64,000 bases of DNA from Methanococcoides alaskense (GTDB taxonomy: Archaea > Halobacteriota > Methanosarcinia > Methanosarcinales > Methanosarcinaceae): contig NZ_JAVDQI010000003.1 in the NCBI RefSeq assembly GCF_031454185.1, positions 62,001-126,000 on the forward strand, read 5' to 3'. Numbering within the stretch: position 1 is the first letter of the stretch; every line of letters starts with the position of its first letter. The notes under the pieces were generated by a model. The model worked only from the letters and a program-made list of their open reading frames with translations, ran no database searches and had not been told where the DNA came from. Position numbers and translations under genes: made by a program. This document shows, one piece after another, positions 27,072 through 34,101 of the stretch.

Positions 27072-29000
27072 ATGAAATTGAGCCTTGGAATAGATGCCGG
27101 CGGCACCTACACAGATGCTGTCATCATAGAGAACTCAAAGAATGAGATACTTGCTTCAAGCAAAGCTTTAACGACATACCCGGACCCTTTGGAAGGGATA
27201 AGGAATGTATTGAACTCCCTTGATCAATCCATACTTGGACAAGTTGAGATCGTTTCAGTTTCAACGACCCTTTCCACCAATACGATCCTAGAGGGCACAG
27301 GTTTTCCTGTTGGCCTTATCCTTGTCGGAGATTATCATATTAGCACCAATCTTCCCACAGAGCATTATGTTCAGGTAAGCGGAGGACATGACCACAGGGG
27401 TGCTCAGGCAAACCCCCTTGATGAAGATGCAGTGAGAAAATTTGCCCTCCGTGTCAAGGATAAAGTGGCGGCTTTTGCAGTTTCTTCATATTTTAGCATT
27501 CGAAACCATGAACATGAACTGAAGGTCAAGGATATCGTCAGGAAAAGCACAGGAATGCCTGTTGTCTGCGCCCACGAGCTTTCACAGGACCTAGGTGCAT
27601 TTGAAAGAGCAGTGACGGCATTCTTCAATGCACAATTGATACCCATAACTGAAAAGTTCATGACCAGCGTGGAATCCGAGATAAGGAGTAGAGGCATGGA
27701 TGCAAAGATATTCATGCTCAAATGTGACGGGTCGGTCACAGGTATCAAAAATGCTCTCGAAAAACCGATAGAGTCCATATTTTCAGGACCTGCAGGAAGT
27801 CTTGTTGGTGCTGCGTTCCTTTCAAAGAGAGATAGTTGTGCAGTGATCGATGTAGGTGGTACGAGTACCGATGTTTCGGTTATATATGATGGCGTACCGC
27901 AGATGAGCGATGCAGGCGCCGTTGTGGGCGGATGGAAGACAAGGGTCAAAGCGATAAAGATGGAAACATCTGCCCTTGGCGGTGACAGTGACATATGGGT
28001 AGGAGCGGCAAAGGTGACCATCGGCCCCAGAAGGGTCATTCCGTTGTGCAGGGCTGCAGTGAAATACCCAGAGTTCCTGGAGCAGCTCACCAATAATCCA
28101 ATGCCTTCAAGAGGTATTATTGGCATGAACTTCCAGCCTACGAAATTCTTCATAAGAACAGATTACGAACCTATCGACCTGAGCAATTTTGAAGCTGAAT
28201 TACTGGAAGCCATTTCCAAGACACCCACATCACTAAGGGAGATACGCAACCGCCTGAATAAGCTACCGACAGCGAAACACCTTGATATGCTTATGCAGAA
28301 ACGTTTGATACAACCCATCAATTTTACACCCACAGATGCACTGCATGCGCTGGGGGACTATACTGAATATAGTGTAGAAGCTTCCAGGATAGGTGCACAA
28401 CACCTCGGTTCAATGTGCAAGATGGACGGAAGGGAATTTGCAGAACATGTTAAGACCGAGTTTACGAAGAACATGGCATCAGACCTTGTATCATTTTTCC
28501 TTAACGATAATTCAAAGGAAGAAATACGCAAAACATTTGATACAAACTCACCCATAAAGTTCAAGATAGAGATTCCGGTGGTGCTTATTGGAGGACCTGT
28601 GGTAGCTTATCTTGAGGGTATGAGAGAACTCATCGATGCAGAGATGATCCTGCCGGAATTTGCCAGTGTGGGTAATGCGGCAGGTGCACTGGCTGCAAAA
28701 GGAGTACGAAGAGTAGAAATGCTTATCAGACCAGTTTCAATGGCTGCCCCTGACTGGGAATTCTACATGTATTCTGAAAAAGGAAGAGAAAGCTTTGATG
28801 AATATGAAGAAGCGGTGGAACATGCCCTCAGGCTTGGTGATGAGACCATACACAAATACATGAAAGATGCTAACATGGACAGTGATTCGGTAAAGATAGA
28901 AGTGAAAAAGGACGAGCTGTTCATGGAAAATTCAAATACGCTCATCGAAACAAAGATAGTCGTTCTTGGTGTAGCCGAACATAATGAGAAGGACGAGTAA
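27072..29000 (+). CDS. Hydantoinase/oxoprolinase (HyuA) family protein, ASKHA-fold ATPase
   Basis: A 642-residue protein from the ATG at 27072, which has GGAG 7 bases upstream; the ATG at 27060 overlaps that site. The N-terminal GIDAGGTYTDAVI, central IFSGPAGSLVGAA (near 237) and AVIDVGGTSTDVSVI (near 258) are the phosphate and adenosine motifs of HyuA-type ATPases. It lacks the Fe-S cysteines of the corrinoid activator RamA. Next to an MtmB homologue it could activate a corrinoid protein, or open a cyclic N-methylated compound and release a methylated amine. Both ideas are inference. Confidence 0.82.
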   Translation: MKLSLGIDAGGTYTDAVIIENSKNEILASSKALTTYPDPLEGIRNVLNSLDQSILGQVEIVSVSTTLSTNTILEGTGFPVGLILVGDYHISTNLPTEHYVQVSGGHDHRGAQANPLDEDAVRKFALRVKDKVAAFAVSSYFSIRNHEHELKVKDIVRKSTGMPVVCAHELSQDLGAFERAVTAFFNAQLIPITEKFMTSVESEIRSRGMDAKIFMLKCDGSVTGIKNALEKPIESIFSGPAGSLVGAAFLSKRDSCAVIDVGGTSTDVSVIYDGVPQMSDAGAVVGGWKTRVKAIKMETSALGGDSDIWVGAAKVTIGPRRVIPLCRAAVKYPEFLEQLTNNPMPSRGIIGMNFQPTKFFIRTDYEPIDLSNFEAELLEAISKTPTSLREIRNRLNKLPTAKHLDMLMQKRLIQPINFTPTDALHALGDYTEYSVEASRIGAQHLGSMCKMDGREFAEHVKTEFTKNMASDLVSFFLNDNSKEEIRKTFDTNSPIKFKIEIPVVLIGGPVVAYLEGMRELIDAEMILPEFASVGNAAGALAAKGVRRVEMLIRPVSMAAPDWEFYMYSEKGRESFDEYEEAVEHALRLGDETIHKYMKDANMDSDSVKIEVKKDELFMENSNTLIETKIVVLGVAEHNEKDE

Positions 29001-29010
29001 TATCGATAGA

Positions 29011-29048
29011 GGGCTGCATCATGCGGCCCTTTTACTTTTTTTGTTTTT
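29011..29048 (+). terminator. Hairpin plus T-run after the MtmB-like operon
   Basis: GGGCTGCAT/ATGCGGCCC form a 9-bp stem (one G-T pair) around a single C, followed by a long T-rich run to about 29048. This looks like an intrinsic terminator closing the three-gene operon. Confidence 0.6.
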
Positions 29049-29209
29049 TACCGCAAAAGTGACATTTAGAACACATTTGCAGTATTGGAATTGCAATATT
29101 TGAATTGAATATTAAATTTGTAATTATTGCATTAACATATCAAAAAACAAGCGATCTAAAAACAAAAGATAATAAAAAATGCATGGATTTTCAATAACTT
29201 AATTTAAAA

Positions 29210-29297
29210 TGGTGCGGGAGGTGTGATTCGAACACACGAACTCCTACGAGACTAGGCCCTCAACCTAGCGCCTTTGACCTGGCTGGGCAACCCCCGC
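29210..29297 (-). tRNA. tRNA-Leu(GAG), copy 1
   Basis: A class II tRNA on the minus strand: acceptor GCGGGGG/CTCCCGC, anticodon loop TTGAGGG giving GAG, and a long variable arm. The CCA end is encoded (TGG at 29210-29212 on the plus strand). It is identical to the copy at 29375-29462. Confidence 0.95.
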
Positions 29298-29374
29298 ATA
29301 TTGTTGGTTATTGTTTATCGAACTTCCATCCTGAAATAGCTCAGAATCGCTTGATTCCACATTTGTGGTATGTT

Positions 29375-29462
29375 TGGTGCGGGAGGTGTGATTCGAACAC
29401 ACGAACTCCTACGAGACTAGGCCCTCAACCTAGCGCCTTTGACCTGGCTGGGCAACCCCCGC
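29375..29462 (-). tRNA. tRNA-Leu(GAG), copy 2
   Basis: Identical in all 88 bases to the tRNA at 29210-29297, including the encoded CCA. The two copies lie in tandem 165 bases apart with an unrelated spacer. It lies about 50 bases from the 3' end of rpoD. Confidence 0.95.
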
Positions 29463-29514
29463 ACGGGGAATACTGCGAATTAAATAAAATAAAAAGGAAA
29501 TCAGAATTTCCGAT

Positions 29515-30318
29515 TTACAATGTGCTCAAGATACTTTGCATCTCAGAGGCTTTTCCTTTAATAGTATTCACTGCATTTAAGATTAACTGTTGAGCAGTGT
29601 AAGAACCATCAGATTCCATACTGAAAATGAAAGATTTTTCATCTGCACTTACAGTAATTGCATTAATCTCGCAGGAATCCTGACAAAGTCTACAAAGTGA
29701 GCACTTAAGACGGTCTTCATCGGCCACCATTGCAGATTCATCTGTGAGCTGAATGATGTTCCGGGGACAAGAATTGACGCAGACGCCGCACCTGTCACAA
29801 CCCTCAAAGGTGATAATAGGCATGATCTTGTAGCCACAGGCAACGCCTGCCTGCCACTTTGCATGCTTGTTACCATAGCCCATATGAGCAATTGCTTCAA
29901 GGACAACCTTCTGGCCAGCCCTAAGATCGATTATAGGGATGTTCTTGTCTGCTGGTTGAACATTCGGGTCAGATGACACAATATCACCGGAGTGAACTAT
30001 GGTCTGACCACTTTCATCCGTTTCTGCACTTAGTGTCAATGAAACGGTACATGCGGGGCAACCTTCCCCACCGCATGTACACTTATCCTGAGGAACGAAG
30101 TCGTCGAGGCTGGTAGTGAGTGGGATCAAACCCAATCTCAATGCCAGCTGTTCGTCATACAGAACAGAAGTATTGTTATAGACATTCACTTCATCGATCG
30201 CAAGCGTAGGTACGTCGGCAAGCATTGCACGACGAACACCGTTTGCGAAAGCTGCAGTTGTATTTGACAGTATGAACTTTGCTGATCTGTCCGATAACTC
30301 AAGTATATCGATTTCCAT
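29515..30318 (-). CDS. rpoD: RNA polymerase subunit D (Rpo3) with two Fe-S cluster motifs
   Basis: A 267-residue homologue of bacterial alpha and eukaryotic Rpb3, needed for polymerase assembly with subunit L. The N-terminal FANGVRRAMLADVPTLA is the family hallmark. Inserted is a ferredoxin-like domain: Cys174, 177, 180, 184 and Cys206, 209, 212, 216 form two complete 4Fe-4S motifs. Methanosarcina subunit D is known to bind two clusters. An extra set of four cysteines lies at residues 80-90 (CTCGGEGCPAC). It is last in the rpsM-rpsD-rpsK-rpoD operon. Confidence 0.97.
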   Translation of the reverse strand: MEIDILELSDRSAKFILSNTTAAFANGVRRAMLADVPTLAIDEVNVYNNTSVLYDEQLALRLGLIPLTTSLDDFVPQDKCTCGGEGCPACTVSLTLSAETDESGQTIVHSGDIVSSDPNVQPADKNIPIIDLRAGQKVVLEAIAHMGYGNKHAKWQAGVACGYKIMPIITFEGCDRCGVCVNSCPRNIIQLTDESAMVADEDRLKCSLCRLCQDSCEINAITVSADEKSFIFSMESDGSYTAQQLILNAVNTIKGKASEMQSILSTL

Positions 30319-30341
30319 AAAATAACCTCTGTTCTTTGTGA

Positions 30342-30722
30342 TTATACACGCCTTCCGCCTTTTGGACGAGTTCCATCGTGTGGAACTGGTGTTACGTCTT
30401 CGATCCTTCCGATCCTGACGCCAGCTCTTGCGAATGCCCTGATAGCAGCCTGTGCTCCTGGTCCAGGACTTCTCTGCTTGTTTCCACCAGGTGCTCTTAC
30501 CTTGATGTGGACACCCTCGAGACCTTTGTCCCTAAGGAGATCTGCAAGCTGAGTAGCCATCTGCATAGCAGTATATGGGGAACTTTCATCCCTTGCTGCC
30601 TTTACAACCATTCCACCAGAGGATTTTGCGATGGTCTCTGCGCCTGTGAGGTCAGTCACAGTAATGATCGTGTTGTTGAATGAGCACTTGATGTGTGCAA
30701 CACCCCAGATTCCGTTAGCCAT
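30342..30722 (-). CDS. rpsK: Ribosomal protein S11 (uS11)
   Basis: A 126-residue small-subunit protein of the platform, which contacts mRNA near the exit site. The N-terminal WGVAHIKCSFNNTIITVTD and C-terminal DVTPVPHDGTRPKGGRRV are fully typical. It lies between rpsD and rpoD with gaps of 13 and 23 bases; AGGAGG precedes its start. Confidence 0.98.
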   Translation of the reverse strand: MANGIWGVAHIKCSFNNTIITVTDLTGAETIAKSSGGMVVKAARDESSPYTAMQMATQLADLLRDKGLEGVHIKVRAPGGNKQRSPGPGAQAAIRAFARAGVRIGRIEDVTPVPHDGTRPKGGRRV

Positions 30723-30735
30723 ATTTTAATCCTCC

Positions 30736-31290
30736 TTATTCAGTTACCACTGATGCTGCGATCTGTGCAGGCCTCTCAGGATGAGATTCCTTGGTCATAG
30801 GTGATGTACCGTAATATTCGACATTCATCTCCTGCTCCCTTGTTACCATCATACCGGGGATTGTTACCCTCTTGCCATCAATAGCAATATGTCCGTGTGT
30901 TATGAACTGCCTTGCCTGATGTGAAGTGCGGGCGAGTCCAAGTCTGTGGACCTGGGTCTGAAGTCTACGCTCCAGAATAGCCTCGGTCTGAAGACCAAGA
31001 ACATCATCGATATTGGAATCAGATTTGAGAATTGAGAACCTGATAAGTTTTGCAAGGAGCTGATCAGCTTCGGTCTTTGAGTGACCTACAAGATCAGATT
31101 CTGCGGACTCTGCAAGAAGACGTCTTGCATTTCCTCTGACCCTTCTCAGAACACTGAGTGATTTCCAGAGTTCCCTTTTGTTTCGGAGACCATACTTCTT
31201 TACGAGCTCGACCTCGGATGCCAACCTTTCAGCTTGCCATGGATGTTTAGGAGTGTCATAGCTCTTTGTACTTTTACCTGGATATGCCAT
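30736..31290 (-). CDS. rpsD: Ribosomal protein S4 (uS4)
   Basis: A 184-residue assembly-initiating protein of the small subunit. The S4 RNA-binding fold is visible around residues 108-160 (RLGLARTSHQARQFITHGHIAID is the core). It lacks the zinc cysteines of some bacterial S4 proteins. It starts 12 bases after rpsM. Confidence 0.97.
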   Translation of the reverse strand: MAYPGKSTKSYDTPKHPWQAERLASEVELVKKYGLRNKRELWKSLSVLRRVRGNARRLLAESAESDLVGHSKTEADQLLAKLIRFSILKSDSNIDDVLGLQTEAILERRLQTQVHRLGLARTSHQARQFITHGHIAIDGKRVTIPGMMVTREQEMNVEYYGTSPMTKESHPERPAQIAASVVTE

Positions 31291-31302
31291 AGTTCATCAC
31301 CC

Positions 31303-31749
31303 TCATTTCTTCTTCCTGACACCAATGGTGCTTCCACGCCTACCGGTGGATTTGGTTCTCTGTCCTCTGACCTTAAGACCTCTCTCATGTCTGAGACCAC
31401 GGTATGCACGTGATTTCTTGAGGTCGTTAAGATCTTCTTTAAGTGTCAGAATGATGTCCTGACCAAGAAGGTGTTTGTTTTCCCCAGATATAGGGTCGAA
31501 TTGTCTGTTGAGCATCCATTTTGGAAGTTGCTCTTCAAATTCATCAATAGTTGAATCTAGTTTTTGAATATCTTCTTCAGAAAGGAAACCGATCACTGCG
31601 TTTGGGTCGATTCCTGTACTGTCAACGATAACACGAGAGGTTCGTAATCCGATACCACGTATACCGGTCAATGCATACTTCACTGGCTTTTTGCCCTGCA
31701 GATCAGTATTCATTATACGAACCAGATGTCTTATTTCTTCATCTGCCAT
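31303..31749 (-). CDS. rpsM: Ribosomal protein S13 (uS13)
   Basis: A 148-residue protein of the small-subunit head contacting the P-site tRNA and L5. Motifs: IRGIGLRTSRVIV near residue 28 (helix-hairpin-helix) and RGLRHERGLKVRGQRTKSTGRRG near 117. It is the first gene of the four-gene operon ending in rpoD, with AGGAGG before the ATG. Confidence 0.98.
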   Translation of the reverse strand: MADEEIRHLVRIMNTDLQGKKPVKYALTGIRGIGLRTSRVIVDSTGIDPNAVIGFLSEEDIQKLDSTIDEFEEQLPKWMLNRQFDPISGENKHLLGQDIILTLKEDLNDLKKSRAYRGLRHERGLKVRGQRTKSTGRRGSTIGVRKKK

Positions 31750-31850
31750 ATATTGTCCTCCTTAAGAATGCGATATCGCATCCCGTAGCCTCGGAACTTA
31801 TCCGTTCCGACACAGCCATGTGGCTTTATAAATTTTTATAAATTTAAAAG
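31750..31850 (-). promoter_or_regulatory. Promoter and leader of the rpsM operon
   Basis: On the minus strand two overlapping AT-rich boxes (around 31825-31845, sequence AAATTTATAAAAATTTATAAA) resemble archaeal TATA elements. They are followed by a leader of roughly 70 bases rich in short inverted repeats (for example GGAAC/GTTCC and GCGATATCGC) ending in AAGGAGG. The leader could fold, allowing feedback control by a ribosomal protein; this is inference. Confidence 0.45.
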
Positions 31851-32059
31851 CGACTTCGCTGAATATGCCGTTTCTGGTATATAACGGTATTCATTTGAAC
31901 GTAATAATAACAAACTTCTTTCAAAATAAAAATATGTATTTAGACTTATATTGCCCATACGCACCATCACCAACACTCAGCATCGACCTTACATATAATT
32001 TTTCAGACCTCTTTCTAAAAGGATACTTCACAAAGAATGAAATATCCCAGGACCTCCGA

Positions 32060-32962
32060 TCAGGTCTCGAATTCCGGATGCTTCCTAAAAGACATATTCT
32101 CCATAACAGCAAGAAGGGCACCTGCAATAATGAACACACACCCTATCAACGTTTCAGCGAATATTGCATTATGCAAAAGAGCATAATCAAAAAATATGCC
32201 ACTTACCGGCTCAAGCATAGCCAGTATACTGGCAGTTTGAGTCCTTACCTTAGAAAGCCCGCTGAAATAGAGAACTCCACTTATACTTGTATTAACCACT
32301 CCAAAAAGAAGCAGTATCATAAAATTGCCCTTAAGTACCGGAACAGTAACATCCGATGCAAACGGAAGCAACACAATAACACAAAATATTGTTGCCCAGA
32401 AGAATTGTGCAAATCCTGAATATTCATCCCGTAGGTAGCGTGCAGTCATAATAAGGAAACTGAACGATATACCCGAAAGAATACCCGAGATCAAACCGAC
32501 GAAATGCATATCACCTAATCCGAACCCAACAAGGTTTGAAGGGTCCACTATCAGAACAATACCTGCCATAGACAGGAACAATCCAACGATACCAAGCTTT
32601 GTAGGCATTTCCTTGAGGACAAAAGGAGAGAATACCGTAACATACATAGGCGCTGTATAGAGCAACAAAATAGCAATTGACAACCCCGAATATAGAATGC
32701 ATGTAAAATAAAAATAAATGGTCAGCAGCTTGAAGATACCAAGAAGTAATAATTGCTTTCGTTTTCCTTTTATCCGGATAAGGTCCATTTTGCCTGTCAG
32801 ATACACATAACCTGCAAGAAAGATCACACCGATGAGAAGTTTGTAAAAGATAATAGGCAAAGTACCCATATCATTGATGAGGATAAGAAAAACACCCACC
32901 ATACCATAAATAATACAGCCGGTCGTGATCTCGAAATATCCCTTGACAGACGCTGATGCCAT
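32060..32962 (-). CDS. DMT-superfamily (EamA) transporter
   Basis: A 300-residue membrane protein with about ten hydrophobic helices in two EamA repeats, each ending in a Gly/Pro-rich turn. The substrate is unknown; relatives export amino acids, purines or sugars. I chose the ATG at 32962 because a strong TATA box (32983-32990) lies about 25 bases before it, predicting a leaderless message. An in-frame ATG at 33001 has GGTGATGG before it but would lie upstream of that TATA box. Confidence 0.82.
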   Translation of the reverse strand: MASASVKGYFEITTGCIIYGMVGVFLILINDMGTLPIIFYKLLIGVIFLAGYVYLTGKMDLIRIKGKRKQLLLLGIFKLLTIYFYFTCILYSGLSIAILLLYTAPMYVTVFSPFVLKEMPTKLGIVGLFLSMAGIVLIVDPSNLVGFGLGDMHFVGLISGILSGISFSFLIMTARYLRDEYSGFAQFFWATIFCVIVLLPFASDVTVPVLKGNFMILLLFGVVNTSISGVLYFSGLSKVRTQTASILAMLEPVSGIFFDYALLHNAIFAETLIGCVFIIAGALLAVMENMSFRKHPEFET

Positions 32963-32982
32963 GAACGACAAATAAGACACAC

Positions 32983-32990
32983 TATATATA
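32983..32990 (-). promoter_or_regulatory. TATA box of the DMT transporter gene
   Basis: TATATATA flanked by CT and GTG on the minus strand. The distance to the ATG at 32962 matches the usual 24-26 bases between TATA centre and start site, supporting a leaderless transcript. Confidence 0.5.
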
Positions 32991-33059
32991 GAATATTGCA
33001 TCCATCACCGGCATGGATAAGTATAGGGTATAACAATCTGCAAATAAAAGGTAGATAAC

Positions 33060-33410
33060 ATGGATATTATATCATTTTTCCCAGGATTTGGCACACAACA
33101 CTTTATATTTGCTATACTGCTCTACGCATATTTTTCCTACTCTTTGCAAATGATAGCCGCCAAGACTCGAATTTCAAATCAATGGATGGCATGGATACCG
33201 ATATTGAACCTTATATTGATGTGCAGAATAGGAAAGACATCGATCCTAGTACTTTTGGGACTGCTCATTCCATTAGTCAACCTATTTGTATTCGCATACA
33301 TCTGGGGTGAAATAGCCTTTGCCATCAACAGATCAAGATGGTACGGGATCCTCATACTAGTACCTGGGATCAATTTGATCATCCCGGGATACCTTGCATT
33401 TACAAACTGA
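33060..33410 (+). CDS. DUF5684-like small membrane protein
   Basis: A 116-residue protein with hydrophobic stretches at about 13-32, 45-55, 58-85 and 95-113. Features such as WMAWIPILNLILM and a repeated PxxN/PGIN turn are those of the DUF5684 family, whose function is unknown. It runs with the HAD hydrolase gene 20 bases downstream, so the two may be cotranscribed. Confidence 0.65.
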   Translation: MDIISFFPGFGTQHFIFAILLYAYFSYSLQMIAAKTRISNQWMAWIPILNLILMCRIGKTSILVLLGLLIPLVNLFVFAYIWGEIAFAINRSRWYGILILVPGINLIIPGYLAFTN

Positions 33411-33430
33411 TGCAAGGATATTAAAAATAC

Positions 33431-34096
33431 ATGACCAAAAATATACAGGCTGTCCTTTTTGATATGGACAACACCCTTTTCGATTTTCTGGAAGCAAAAT
33501 TGATAGCATGCCAAAGGATAGTAGAACACCTGGGCGCAGGTGATGCAGAATCACTACTTCAATATTTTTTAAGGAAGAATGCTGGTTTTGAAGACCTTGA
33601 GAACATACAGGACTACCTTCTAGACAACGAACTATGTTCCGATGAGAACTATGCGATCAGTTGTGCTCTTTATGAGAAGGTGAAAGTTGAAGCACTCGTC
33701 CTATATCCCGGCGTCATAGAAACACTGCAAAAGCTCAAAGAACAGGGACTGGATATCGCACTTGTTACAGATGCGCAATCATACAATGCAATAAAACGTA
33801 TCGAAAGAACACATATAGGCGATTACTTCGATACAATTGTGACAACTGACATGACCGGTGCGAAAAAACCAGACCTAAAGGTTTTCCTTTATGCACTGGA
33901 CATCCTGAACATTCCCCCATCAAAGGCTCTTTTCGTAGGAGACAGTCCCAGAAGGGATATTGAACCTGCCCGAAGGATAGGAATGCAAACCGCCTACGCA
34001 GCTTATGGTGATAAAAGAGAGAAGGGACAAAAAGTAGAAGCCGACATCACCCTTTCAAAGATCTCAGAGATAATCGACTTCATATTTGAAAAGTGA
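33431..34096 (+). CDS. HAD-superfamily hydrolase
   Basis: A 221-residue phosphatase-type HAD protein. Motif I DMDNTLF with the nucleophile Asp is near residue 11, motif II VTDA near 116, motif III Lys in AKKPDLK near 146, and motif IV GDSPRRDIEPA near 176. The helical cap follows motif I (subclass I). The substrate is unknown. Its end nearly touches the convergent aminopeptidase gene. Confidence 0.88.
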   Translation: MTKNIQAVLFDMDNTLFDFLEAKLIACQRIVEHLGAGDAESLLQYFLRKNAGFEDLENIQDYLLDNELCSDENYAISCALYEKVKVEALVLYPGVIETLQKLKEQGLDIALVTDAQSYNAIKRIERTHIGDYFDTIVTTDMTGAKKPDLKVFLYALDILNIPPSKALFVGDSPRRDIEPARRIGMQTAYAAYGDKREKGQKVEADITLSKISEIIDFIFEK

Positions 34097-34101
34097 AGGG
34101 A

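Noticed and set aside
27404..28153. 249-codon ORF antisense to the HyuA-like gene
   Set aside because: It overlaps strongly conserved ATPase motifs on the other strand and has no family signal.
31865..32419. 184-codon ORF opposite the DMT transporter end
   Set aside because: No ribosome binding site, no family signal, and it is opposite a well-supported membrane protein.
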